Shown one piece after another: positions 1 through 6,934 of a stretch of DNA of 11,048 nt (positions within the stretch are counted from its first letter, which is position 1; every line of letters starts with the position of its first letter). Below the pieces are notes generated by a model. The model was not told where the DNA came from and did no database searches. It saw nothing but the letters and a program-made list of their open reading frames with translations. Made by a program: the position numbers and the translations under genes. The stretch is from Chloroflexota bacterium (lineage in GTDB: Bacteria > Chloroflexota > Dehalococcoidia > UBA1127 > JACQUN01), in NCBI GenBank assembly GCA_016210285.1, contig JACQUN010000058.1:1-11048 (forward strand), given 5' to 3'.

Positions 1-322
1 GCCTCCCGCCGAGAAGCTGGTAGACGGGTGTGTCGAAGTGCCTGCCGGCGACGTCCCACAGGGCGATGTCCACGGCGCTCACGGCCCCGCTGAGGGCGCC
101 TCCCCGGAAGGGCTTGTGGCGGAACAGGTACGACCAGTGGCGCTCGATCTGAAGCGGGTCCTTGCCCACGAGATACTCGCGGAATTGGCCGACTATCCTC
201 TCGCAGGCATCGGGGTAGCCCCAGAAGGCGCTCTGTCCCCATCCCGTGATTCCCGTATCGGTGCGCACGCGCACGAGGAAGTAGGTGTGGGCCAGAAAGG
301 TGTCGACGCTCTCGATCTTCAC
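1..322 (-). CDS. Mandelate racemase/muconate lactonizing enzyme family protein, N-terminal part (runs off left edge)
   Basis: Only the first 107 residues are present; the gene continues past base 1. The chain starts VKIESVDTFL and has the enolase-superfamily N-terminal capping domain: an LVRVRTDTGITGWGQ strand pair at residues 16-30 and the hallmark stretch SAVDIALWDVAGR (82-94) followed by TPVYQLLGGR (98-107). The metal ligands and catalytic Lys/His of the barrel would lie in the missing part, so the substrate cannot be named; family members abstract a proton alpha to a carboxylate (sugar acid dehydratases, racemases, cycloisomerases). The GTG start at 322 is chosen because GAAGGGGG lies about 6 bases upstream. 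It begins only 15 bases after the stop of the NHL-repeat gene, so the two are probably co-transcribed. The family is secure; the specificity is unknown. Confidence 0.88.
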   Translation of the reverse strand, partial: MKIESVDTFLAHTYFLVRVRTDTGITGWGQSAFWGYPDACERIVGQFREYLVGKDPLQIERHWSYLFRHKPFRGGALSGAVSAVDIALWDVAGRHFDTPVYQLLGGR

Positions 323-337
323 CGCGTGCCCCCTTCG

Positions 338-1225
338 CTACCGACGGACGAACTTCTGAAGCCTCTTGCCCTCCAGGACTTCACCCACGTAGACATCGCC
401 GTGGGAGTCTACCGCGATGCCGTGGGGCGACACGAAATTCCCCGGCTCGTGGCTCTCCTCCTCACCCCAGCGGGCCATGACCTTGCCGGCGCCGTCCACG
501 ATAGTCACGCGGTGCTGGAGCTCGGGGACGTACACCGTGCCGTCGGGGCCGATCGCCACGGTGGTAGGCTGCCGAAAGCCCGTCCACGTGGCCACGTAGT
601 CACCATCGTGGCTGAACACCTGGATACGATTGTTCTCCCTGTCGCACACCAGGAGCCTGCCCTGGGCGTCGAGGCCGATCCCGTGCGGCAGGTTGAAGTC
701 CCCAGGGCGGACGGTGCCGGGCCTTCCCCACGAGGTGAGCAGCGTGCCGCGGGCGTCGAACTTGTGGACGCGGCAGTTGCCGTACCCGTCGGAGACGAAG
801 ATGTCCCCGTTCCCGTTGACCACCACGCCCGTGGGAAGGTTGAACGGCCCGGCCGCCCGCTTGACGTTGCGGTCCTCCGGCGTATATCCCGTGTCCGAGG
901 GCCTGTCTCGTGTGCCCAGCGTCAGCAGGAGCCGCTCGCCGGGGGTGTACTTGAGGACCACGTGGCTGGCGCTGTCCGCCAGGTAGATGTTGCCGTCCGG
1001 GCCGATGTGGATGCCGTGCGGCATGGAGAACTTCTGGCGCCAGACCTTGACGAGGTTGCCCGCCCGGTCGAACACCAAGAGCTGGTGGCTGCTCCGGTTG
1101 AAGGCGTACACCTGGTCACGGGCGTCGACGGCTACCCCGGCGACCTGGTGGAAATCGTAGCCTTCGGGCAGCTTGCCCCACCCGGGCTCCAGCTCGTACC
1201 TGTGGGGACCGATCTTGTAAGCCAT
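338..1225 (-). CDS. NHL-repeat beta-propeller protein, peptidylglycine alpha-amidating lyase-like
   Basis: This 295-residue protein is made almost wholly of NHL-type propeller repeats. Recurrent units include HGIHIGPDGNIYLADSASH (70-88), PTGVVVNGNGDIFVSDGYGN (131-150), PHGIGLDAQGRLLVCDREN (180-198), PTTVAIGPDGTVYVPE (220-235) and PHGIAVDSHGDVYVGEV (267-283). The VSDGYGNCRVHKF segment resembles the lyase half of peptidylglycine alpha-amidating enzymes, but bacterial homologues of this kind are mostly of unproven activity. No signal peptide or membrane helix is visible, so it is probably cytosolic. The start at 1225 is preferred over an upstream extension of 34 residues because AAGGAGG lies 8 bases before this ATG and the upstream residues fall in the terminator/repeat region. 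It ends 15 bases before the enolase-superfamily gene, suggesting a two-gene catabolic unit. A purely structural or binding role is possible. Confidence 0.85.
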   Translation of the reverse strand: MAYKIGPHRYELEPGWGKLPEGYDFHQVAGVAVDARDQVYAFNRSSHQLLVFDRAGNLVKVWRQKFSMPHGIHIGPDGNIYLADSASHVVLKYTPGERLLLTLGTRDRPSDTGYTPEDRNVKRAAGPFNLPTGVVVNGNGDIFVSDGYGNCRVHKFDARGTLLTSWGRPGTVRPGDFNLPHGIGLDAQGRLLVCDRENNRIQVFSHDGDYVATWTGFRQPTTVAIGPDGTVYVPELQHRVTIVDGAGKVMARWGEEESHEPGNFVSPHGIAVDSHGDVYVGEVLEGKRLQKFVRR

Positions 1226-1305
1226 CCTCTTTGCCTCCTTGTTTAGCAGGGTGCTGAATCCCGACTGGTCGGGACGGCCATCCCCTGGCACTTGGCTAAG
1301 GGGGA

Positions 1306-1333
1306 GGAAAATAAAGCTGGGGGACACCCCCAG
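1306..1333 (-). terminator. Probable rho-independent terminator of the glycogen cluster
   Basis: Read on the minus strand, a perfect 7-bp stem CTGGGGG/CCCCCAG (1333-1327 with 1323-1317) closes a TGT loop and is followed at once by CTTTATTTTCC (1316-1306). The placement is right for ending transcription that has passed the GH57 stop at 1414, before the NHL gene starts at 1225. Confidence 0.65.
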
Positions 1334-1378
1334 ACCCCTGTCAAAGGGGCTTCGCCCCTCTGATCACCTCTTTTTCAA
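1317..1378. repeat. Hairpin-rich extragenic element, candidate dispersed repeat
   Basis: Two strong hairpins lie side by side: 1317-1333 (7-bp stem) and AGGGGC-TTC-GCCCCT at 1345-1359 (6-bp stem). They are followed by CTCTTTTTCAACAG (1367-1380). The compact GC hairpins, CCCCAG/CCCCT spacers and T-run tail look like a REP-type extragenic element. There is no second copy in this window, so the repeat status is inference. A further perfect 6-bp hairpin (1414-1428, CTACTG/CAGTAG) overlaps the GH57 stop codon just to the right. Confidence 0.35.
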
Positions 1379-1413
1379 CAGCCTGCTAGAGCGTCGTCCC
1401 ACTATCCCCTGGA

Positions 1414-2682
1414 CTACTGAAGCAGTAGCCTCGTAAGCGCAGCGGAGAGGCGATCGCTCTCCCCCAGAGCCTGCCGGGCCCTGGACCGGGCCGCTTCCTG
1501 CGGCGAGCTGGTAGCGAGCAGCGCCTTGCACGCATTCAGCAGCGCCTCCCGCTGCAGCAGAAAGCCCCGGTGGATGAGGTTCACCTCCCACCAGGGACGC
1601 CTGCTCGCCCACCAGAACTGGCAGCTATGTAAGGCAGCGCCCAGGAGGCTACGGGCTATCCCTGCGAAGCGTCGGCTCTCCTCGCTGTCTGCAACGGTCT
1701 CCGCCTCCTGCACCAGGTCCAGGCAGAGGGCGACGTGCTGCCACTGGACAGTGTGGACCGGATTTGCGGAATGCTTCCAGAGCGGGTAGGGGTTCCCACT
1801 ATCCAGGTCCTCCGGCATGGTGCTCCAGGAGGAGGCCCTGGGCTCTATCACAGGCCCTCTTGGGAAAAGCTCCTGCAATTGGCTCACGGTGACCATCCTG
1901 ATGGCCCTGGCGGAGGTACGGTGTCTGCCCGGGTTAGGGGTCTGAGGTGAACGAGGAGGGACGGATTCACCCAGGGATGCGAAAACTCGGCCCAGGAAGT
2001 CCTGTTCCCAACCCTTGTGGTGGTGGCCGAAAGTCTCTGCATCCATCGCGGTGATGACATAGGCGTCGCCGTCCGAACTGGCAGCGGAGGCCAGTTCGGT
2101 GAGAAAGCGGTCGGCGTCCGTGTGGCGAAAGCTGATACGGTTGCTCATTGCATCGTTGCGGAAGAAGACTGCCAGGCGCTTGTCCCCCTTCTGCACCTCA
2201 GGGATGGCAAGCATGGGCAGCGGGCCGGGGCAGGAGATGCCGCTGGCCAGCAGCCACCGGTGGCCGCTGTCAACCAGCGGGGCGATAAGCTGAGGGCCAT
2301 ACGCCAGCTCTGGGGGGAAGAACCCCTTGGGGTTGTACACCTCGCCCAGGAGGCGGGCGTTGGTCCGCAGGTTCTCGCGGATCTGCCACTGGATCTCCGA
2401 CGCTGGCAGGAGAGGCAGGATGGGGTGGTACATCCCTGAGCCCAGCAGCTCCGCTTGCCCTTGTTGGGCCAACTGCTTGAGGTCGTGGAGCACATCGGCA
2501 TGGCCGTGGTCATCGAGCATCTGCGCCAGCACGCCACTCACATTCAGCGTCACCCGGGCATGGCGGTGCTGCCGCAGGACCTCCAGCACCGGCCGGTAGG
2601 ACTCTCGCACCACCTGGTGCAGCACCCCGTGAAGCTGGGTGGGGGGTTGATAGCAGTGCAGGACGAGAGCCCAGTAGATCAT
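1414..2682 (-). CDS. Glycoside hydrolase family 57 protein (alpha-glucan acting)
   Basis: The protein has 422 residues. GH57 landmarks appear in order: HCYQP at 9-13 (family region 1, usually HxHQP), ELLGSGMYHPILPLLP at 79-94, FFPPELAY at 121-128 with Glu125 as the expected nucleophile, and AMDAETFGHHHKGWE at 212-226 with Asp214 as the expected acid/base. The late segment has aromatic QFWWASRRPWW (355-365). GH57 enzymes cleave, transfer or branch alpha-1,4-glucans; at about 420 residues it is shorter than typical GH57 branching enzymes, so amylase or glucanotransferase activity is equally possible. The ATG at 2682 overlaps the glgA stop (ATGA), indicating translational coupling and membership of the glycogen cluster. 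A longer in-frame extension to 2988 lies inside glgA and is rejected. Residues 240-262 are Pro/Ser/Arg-rich, probably a disordered linker. The second His of region 1 is replaced by Tyr. Confidence 0.85.
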   Translation of the reverse strand: MIYWALVLHCYQPPTQLHGVLHQVVRESYRPVLEVLRQHRHARVTLNVSGVLAQMLDDHGHADVLHDLKQLAQQGQAELLGSGMYHPILPLLPASEIQWQIRENLRTNARLLGEVYNPKGFFPPELAYGPQLIAPLVDSGHRWLLASGISCPGPLPMLAIPEVQKGDKRLAVFFRNDAMSNRISFRHTDADRFLTELASAASSDGDAYVITAMDAETFGHHHKGWEQDFLGRVFASLGESVPPRSPQTPNPGRHRTSARAIRMVTVSQLQELFPRGPVIEPRASSWSTMPEDLDSGNPYPLWKHSANPVHTVQWQHVALCLDLVQEAETVADSEESRRFAGIARSLLGAALHSCQFWWASRRPWWEVNLIHRGFLLQREALLNACKALLATSSPQEAARSRARQALGESDRLSAALTRLLLQ

Positions 2683-4136
2683 GACTCTTCCGCAAGAGCG
2701 AGGGCCTTGCGGTAGAGCTCTCCGTAGCGGCGTGCGGAGGCCTTCCAGGAGAATTCGCGGCCCATCGCACGCTGCATGGCTGATTTCCACCGCTCGCGCC
2801 TGGGGAACACGTCCACTGCGCGGGCCATGGTGTCCAGGAGGGCCTGGGTTGTATAGGAAGCGAAGACGAAGCCATCGCCCGTGACGAGGTCCTCGCTCAG
2901 ATCCTGAACGGTGTCCGCCAGCCCGCCCGTGCGCCGGACCAGCGGTAGGGCGCCGTAGCGCATGGCGATCATCTGCCCCAGGCCGCACGGCTCGAAGCGG
3001 GAAGGCATCAGAAAGACATCGCAGCCGCCGTAGATGAGTCGTGCCACCCTCTCGTCGAAGACCAGGTGCGCTGCCATCCGCTGAGGGTAGCGTGTGGTCA
3101 GGGCCCGCAGACGCTCCTGGGACTCCGCCTCGCCCAGGCCCTGGATGACGACCTGGCAGGGGAGGTGCCCCAGGGCCTGGGGCAGGGCCTCCAGAAGGAT
3201 GTCCAACCCCTTCTGGTCTGCCAGGCGGGAGACCATGCCGAAGAGGAGGACCGAGGCGTCCATCGGCAGGCCGCTGAGCTGCTGGAGCGCCTCCCGGTTC
3301 CTGGTGCGGCGCTCGAGAGAGGAGCGGTCGTAGGTGGCACTGAGGTGTCGGTCGTGGGCAGGGTCAAACTCATGGGTGTCTATGCCGTTGACCACGCCGA
3401 ACAGGCGGTCGCGGCGCTCCTGCAGCAGCGGGCTGAGGCCATACCCGAGCTCAGGCGACAGAAGCTCCTGTGCATAGGTCTTGCTCACGGCGTTCACCAG
3501 GTCTGCGGAGAGGATCCCAAGGGCCAGCATGGAGAGGGGCGCCCCTCTGGCGCGCAACCCTGCGAGCTCAGGGTTCTCCTGGCCAGGCAACGTCCGTGGG
3601 AGCCACGCGGCGTCGAAGGAGCCCTGGTACTGGGCGTTGTGCATGGTCAGGAGCGTGCCAGTCCTCCCGTAAAGGTCGCCGCTTCCCCGCCGACTGGCGA
3701 CGGACCTCACCGCCAGGGCTGTGTGCCAGTCATGGGTGTGGACGACATGAGGCTGCCAGTCCAGAAGTCGGGGAACTTCCAGGGCTGCCAGGGAGAAGAA
3801 GGCGAACCGGTCCAGGTCGTCCGCCTCGCCGTAGACCCGTGAGCGGGCCAGGTACTTAGAGTTGTCCAGCAGGTAGACTGGCACCTCACCTCTCAGGGAA
3901 GCTGGCAACACGCGGGCCTCCACCACCTCGCCATGCACGGCTGCCCGCACGGCCCCCAGGGGGTGAACGTCCTGAGGCACCTTGTAGGAGTGGAGGGGCG
4001 TCACCACCCGCACATCATGGCCCAACTCATGAAGGGCAACCGGTAGGGAGCCCGCCACGTCGGCCAGTCCCCCGACCTTGGCGAAGGGAGCGACCTCAGC
4101 GGCCAGGAAGAGGACCCGGAGGGTGTCCCTGCTCAT
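2679..4136 (-). CDS. glgA: Glycogen synthase (ADP-glucose type, GT5)
   Basis: This 485-residue GT-B glycosyltransferase transfers glucose from ADP-glucose to the non-reducing end of alpha-1,4-glucan. The N-terminal Rossmann fold begins RVLFLAAEVAPFAKVGGLAD, with the KVGGL nucleotide-sugar motif at 20-24. HTHDWHTAL (133-141), TMHNAQYQG (164-172), NGID (250-253), SRLADQKG (303-310) and RFEPCGLGQ (380-388, with the conserved Glu382) follow in the normal order, then RTGGLADTV (402-410). The length is normal for bacterial GlgA (about 480). The ATG at 4136 has GGAAGG 8 bases upstream. It lies 51 bases after glgC and overlaps the GH57 gene by four bases, so the three probably form one transcript. 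The sugar donor (ADP- rather than UDP-glucose) is inferred from family and from the adjacent glgC. Confidence 0.96.
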   Translation of the reverse strand: MSRDTLRVLFLAAEVAPFAKVGGLADVAGSLPVALHELGHDVRVVTPLHSYKVPQDVHPLGAVRAAVHGEVVEARVLPASLRGEVPVYLLDNSKYLARSRVYGEADDLDRFAFFSLAALEVPRLLDWQPHVVHTHDWHTALAVRSVASRRGSGDLYGRTGTLLTMHNAQYQGSFDAAWLPRTLPGQENPELAGLRARGAPLSMLALGILSADLVNAVSKTYAQELLSPELGYGLSPLLQERRDRLFGVVNGIDTHEFDPAHDRHLSATYDRSSLERRTRNREALQQLSGLPMDASVLLFGMVSRLADQKGLDILLEALPQALGHLPCQVVIQGLGEAESQERLRALTTRYPQRMAAHLVFDERVARLIYGGCDVFLMPSRFEPCGLGQMIAMRYGALPLVRRTGGLADTVQDLSEDLVTGDGFVFASYTTQALLDTMARAVDVFPRRERWKSAMQRAMGREFSWKASARRYGELYRKALALAEES

Positions 4137-4187
4137 GCGGCCAGCCTTCCCGGAGGGGCCTGTCCTTCCCTATGCAGGATGTGCCTC

Positions 4188-5474
4188 CTATGCCCGGTAG
4201 ATCCTGGCGCTGCGCAGGGCCTGGATGGTGCTACCGCTAGGGACCGGGCCCGGGGGAAACTCCGATTCTCCGACATGCGGCAAGACCTTGCAGTTGCGCC
4301 CGATCCTGGCGCCCCGGGGGATGCGGGCCCCTTTCCCCACCAGGGTGATGCCGCTGGACAGCCTGTCGGGTTCACCGGCATTCGGTGTCATGTCGCTACC
4401 GAAGCCAATGACGGCGTCCTCCCCAATGACCACCTGCTTGTCCAGGATGGCGTGGCGCACCGCAGCCCCCGGCGCCACGAGGGCATCATGGAAAAGGATG
4501 GCGTCCTCCACGCGAGCGCCCTTGCACACCCGGACGCCGGGAGACAGGACGGAATGGCGCACCTCTCCCTCGACAACGCATCCGTGGCAGATGAGGCTGT
4601 TCCACACCGTAGCGCTGGGGCCGATGCGAGCGGGGCCGTGCTCGGAGGGACGCGTGCGGATGGGGTGCTCCGCATCGTCCAGCGCGAAGGGCGGCGGGTC
4701 CTGAAGAAACTCCATATTGGCCTGGAAGTAGGAGTCCACCGTTCCAACGTCCCGCCAGTAGCCACTGAAGCGGTGCCCGAAAACCCGGTAGCGCCCCAGC
4801 ATGGCTGGGACGACGTCCCGTCCGAAGTCATGGCTGCTGGAACGCCTGCGAGCATCCCCGGCCAGCACGTCTGACAGGGCCTCGCGGTTGAACACGTAGA
4901 TCCCCATGGAGGCCAGGGTGCTGTGGGGATGTTCCGGCTTTTCCTGGAAGTCCACCACGGCCCCTTCGCTGTCCAGGGTCACGATGCCGTAGCGGCTGGC
5001 ATCCTCCAGGGGGACCTCCAGGACCCCTATCGTGCACTGGGCCCCGCTGAAGCGGTGGAAGGCGACCATGTCCGCATAGCCAGCGGAATAGATATGGTCG
5101 CCGGCCAGGATAAGGACGTCCTCTGGCTGGGATTCCTCAATAAAGCCAAGGTTCTGATAGACAGCATCGGCGGTGCCCCTGTACCAGTCCGAGGAGCCTC
5201 TGGAGACGTAGGGCTGGAGGATATAGACCCCACCCCGCTCGCGGTCAAGCTCCCAGGGCCGGCCGATACCGATGTGCTCAACCAGAGAACGCGGTCGGTA
5301 CTGGGTCAGGATGCCTACCCTGGTGATCCCTGAGTTGACACAGTTGCTGAGGGTGAAGTCAATAATGCGGTACTTGCCTGCAAAGACCACAGCAGGCTTG
5401 GCTCGCTCTTCCACGAGGATACTCAGCCGGTTTCCTATTCCCCCGGCCAGGATCATTGCCACAACCTTGTTCAT
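4188..5474 (-). CDS. glgC: Glucose-1-phosphate adenylyltransferase (ADP-glucose pyrophosphorylase)
   Basis: The 428-residue enzyme makes ADP-glucose from ATP and glucose-1-phosphate, the committed step of glycogen synthesis. The nucleotidyltransferase domain carries [11 protein letters not shown] (7-17), [17 protein letters not shown] (24-40), LSNCVNSGI (42-50), [15 protein letters not shown] (94-108), GDHIY (125-129), FQEKP (176-180, Lys179 expected to bind glucose-1-phosphate), HDFGRDVVP (215-223) and [16 protein letters not shown] (239-254). Residues from about 281 on form hexapeptide turns of a left-handed beta-helix. The FAGKYR segment has Ala where FGGKYR is usual. The ATG at 5474 is chosen over a start 35 residues upstream because the conserved fold begins exactly here and GGAGAG lies 6 bases before it. 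Family members are allosterically controlled by glycolytic intermediates; which effector applies here cannot be read. It is the first gene of the glycogen cluster. Confidence 0.96.
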   Translation of the reverse strand: MNKVVAMILAGGIGNRLSILVEERAKPAVVFAGKYRIIDFTLSNCVNSGITRVGILTQYRPRSLVEHIGIGRPWELDRERGGVYILQPYVSRGSSDWYRGTADAVYQNLGFIEESQPEDVLILAGDHIYSAGYADMVAFHRFSGAQCTIGVLEVPLEDASRYGIVTLDSEGAVVDFQEKPEHPHSTLASMGIYVFNREALSDVLAGDARRRSSSHDFGRDVVPAMLGRYRVFGHRFSGYWRDVGTVDSYFQANMEFLQDPPPFALDDAEHPIRTRPSEHGPARIGPSATVWNSLICHGCVVEGEVRHSVLSPGVRVCKGARVEDAILFHDALVAPGAAVRHAILDKQVVIGEDAVIGFGSDMTPNAGEPDRLSSGITLVGKGARIPRGARIGRNCKVLPHVGESEFPPGPVPSGSTIQALRSARIYRA

Positions 5475-5486
5475 CTCCCGCTCTCC

Positions 5487-5504
5487 AGGGGGCTGCTCCC
5501 CCCT
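5487..5504 (-). promoter_or_regulatory. Hairpin directly upstream of the glgC ribosome binding site
   Basis: A 6-bp stem AGGGGG/CCCCCT (5487-5492 with 5499-5504) closes a 6-base loop, ending just where the GGAGAG ribosome site of glgC begins. On the transcript it would sit against the ribosome landing pad and could modulate translation. The G-run inside the stem is itself SD-like. The structure is visible; a regulatory role is inference. Confidence 0.3.
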
Positions 5505-5730
5505 CCGATGCGATGCAGGGAGAGGAGACCCCTGCTGCCAGCCCCGCGCCGCTTCTTGCACTGGGAGGCTGTCCCTCATTGCAAACCTCCCTGAACGCTG
5601 TACCTGGTGACACCGAACCTATGCCCGCCGCCACCGGTTCCCGGTTCAAGGTGTGTCCAGGGACATACAGCCCCAGAGCCTCGCGAGGTGCTTGCCCTCT
5701 CGCCTTCTCCTGAGCTGGGACGGGGCCGGT

Positions 5731-6009
5731 CTAGCCTGGGATCAGCCCCTCCCCCACAAAAAGCTCCTTCGCCTCCTCAAAGGCGAGGTCACCCCCGGGC
5801 AGCACCACGTCAGAGGGCTTGAGGGTGTCCGGAGGGAGCCCCGTTCCGCGGGTGCGCACCAGGGTGAGCATCTGCCCCAGAAGCCGCCCGAACGCCTGCC
5901 GGTCACCCTTTGCCACCGCGTGGACGACGCGGTTGTCCAGGCGGTTGAGGCGATCCAGTTGGGAGCTGGGGAGCTCGTACTGCCCTTCACCAAGGATTCG
6001 AACGATCAT
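5731..6009 (-). CDS. pspAA: PspA-associated protein PspAA
   Basis: This is a small 92-residue soluble protein. It matches the PspAA family in its start MIVRILGEGQYEL, its charged middle helices and its signature ending LKPSDVVLPGGDLAFEEAKE (63-82) followed by GEGLIPG (86-92). PspAA proteins are encoded beside pspA in actinobacteria and other lineages and are thought to act with PspA in membrane-stress responses; the biochemical role is not settled. The ATG at 6009 fits the family start; a GTG three codons upstream (6018) is also possible. The ribosome site is weak (GGTGG). It lies 59 bases downstream of pspA on the same strand, so the two are likely one transcript. A 256-base gap with no clear promoter separates it from glgC. 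Confidence 0.85.
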   Translation of the reverse strand: MIVRILGEGQYELPSSQLDRLNRLDNRVVHAVAKGDRQAFGRLLGQMLTLVRTRGTGLPPDTLKPSDVVLPGGDLAFEEAKELFVGEGLIPG

Positions 6010-6068
6010 CGCTGCCACCGTCCAAAACCATCGCTTTGCTCACGGCTCGGGTGTGCGCTGCAAAACCC

Positions 6069-6830
6069 CTATGGAGAAGGGGCAGCAGGCCCTGCCCCAC
6101 CTCTGCCAGGTCCCAGGGGAGCCGCCTGCGGCGCTTTGCCGAGCTCGCGCTTGAGGGCAGCCAACTCCTGTTCCACATTCTGCTGGGCTGCGAGCTGCGA
6201 CAGCTCCTGGGCCACGGGGTCCCCCGAACGGCTCAGGTCCTCAAGCACTCCGACCTTGGCCAGCTCGTCTATGGCAGAGGCCCGTGCCCGCATCTCCTCG
6301 GTCTTGTTCTGGGCACGCTCGATGGAGGTCCCGACGTCCGCCATCTCCTCGGAGACCCCAGAGAGGGCTTCCCCAATCTTGACCTGGGCCTCGGCAGCGG
6401 TGTACTGGGCCTTGATGACCTCTTTCTGGGTCCGGAAGGCTTCAACCTTGGCGCTCAAGCGCTGTTCCGCCAGGGTAAGGCGCTCCTGCTCCTGCTCCAG
6501 GCCAGCGACCTGGGAGTCGAGGTCCTGGAGCTGGTTGAGCGCCAGTTGCTTTCGCTGCAGCACCTGTCGGGCCAGGTCTTCGCGGCCCGCAGCCATGGCC
6601 TGCCGCGCCTGCTCATCCAGCTTGGGAAGGTCCTGCGTGAGGCGTTCCGCCTGGTATTGCAGGCGCCGCTTTGCGGTTACCACCTCCACCACGCCCTGTT
6701 TTACCTTTCGGAGCAGCTCCAGTTGCTTCTCGTAGGAGTAGTCCAGGGTCTCCCGAGGGTCCTCGGCTCGGTCGAGGAGACGTTGCATCTTGGCCTTCAC
6801 AATGGTGGTTAGCCTGGAGATCAGACCCAT
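6069..6830 (-). CDS. pspA: PspA/IM30 (Vipp1) family membrane-stress protein
   Basis: The 253-residue protein belongs to the bacterial ESCRT-III-like family that coats and repairs stressed inner membrane. The N-terminal amphipathic helix is MGLISRLTTIVKAKMQRLL (1-19), followed by the family segment DRAEDPRETLDYSYEKQLE (20-38). Long heptad-rich coiled coils rich in Gln, Glu, Arg and Leu run to about residue 150, then EALSGVSEEMADVGTSIERA (154-173) typical of the hairpin tip region. The last 24 or so residues are Gly/Pro/Ala-rich and probably disordered; they are not part of the family core. The ATG at 6830 has AAGGGGAG 7 bases upstream. It is first of a pair with pspAA and has its own candidate promoter. 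No PspF-type regulator or PspB/C is visible, so regulation differs from the enterobacterial system. Confidence 0.93.
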   Translation of the reverse strand: MGLISRLTTIVKAKMQRLLDRAEDPRETLDYSYEKQLELLRKVKQGVVEVVTAKRRLQYQAERLTQDLPKLDEQARQAMAAGREDLARQVLQRKQLALNQLQDLDSQVAGLEQEQERLTLAEQRLSAKVEAFRTQKEVIKAQYTAAEAQVKIGEALSGVSEEMADVGTSIERAQNKTEEMRARASAIDELAKVGVLEDLSRSGDPVAQELSQLAAQQNVEQELAALKRELGKAPQAAPLGPGRGGAGPAAPSP

Positions 6831-6860
6831 GGCTGCACTCCCCTTGATTCCCCTACATCT

Positions 6861-6890
6861 ATTCTAGCTCAGGGTGATGAATAGTGTACA
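6861..6890 (-). promoter_or_regulatory. Candidate promoter of pspA
   Basis: On the minus strand a TGTACA -35-like box (6890-6885) lies 18 bases before TAGAAT (6866-6861), 30 bases upstream of the pspA start codon. The -10 matches the sigma-70 consensus at 5 of 6 positions, the -35 at 4 of 6. No sigma-54 (GG...GC) signature was seen, unlike the enterobacterial psp operon. Confidence 0.45.
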
Positions 6891-6934
6891 GGCTACCCTC
6901 TCCTGGGGTTTCCCCTCTTTCGTGAGCAAGCGGG

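Noticed and set aside
38..1246. Long plus-strand open frame opposite the NHL-repeat gene
   Set aside because: It is the antisense shadow of a GC-rich gene; its product shows no recognisable domain, while the minus strand gives clean NHL repeats with a strong ribosome site.
1339..1344. Perfect TTGACA on the minus strand
   Set aside because: No -10-like box lies 16-18 bases downstream; it falls between the two hairpins and is probably chance.
2683..2988. N-terminal extension of the GH57 gene
   Set aside because: It lies wholly within glgA and is low-complexity Arg/Gly/Pro sequence; the GH57 fold begins at 2682, exactly at an ATGA overlap.
4179..4874. Plus-strand open frame opposite glgC
   Set aside because: It is antisense to strongly conserved glgC coding sequence and has no family features.
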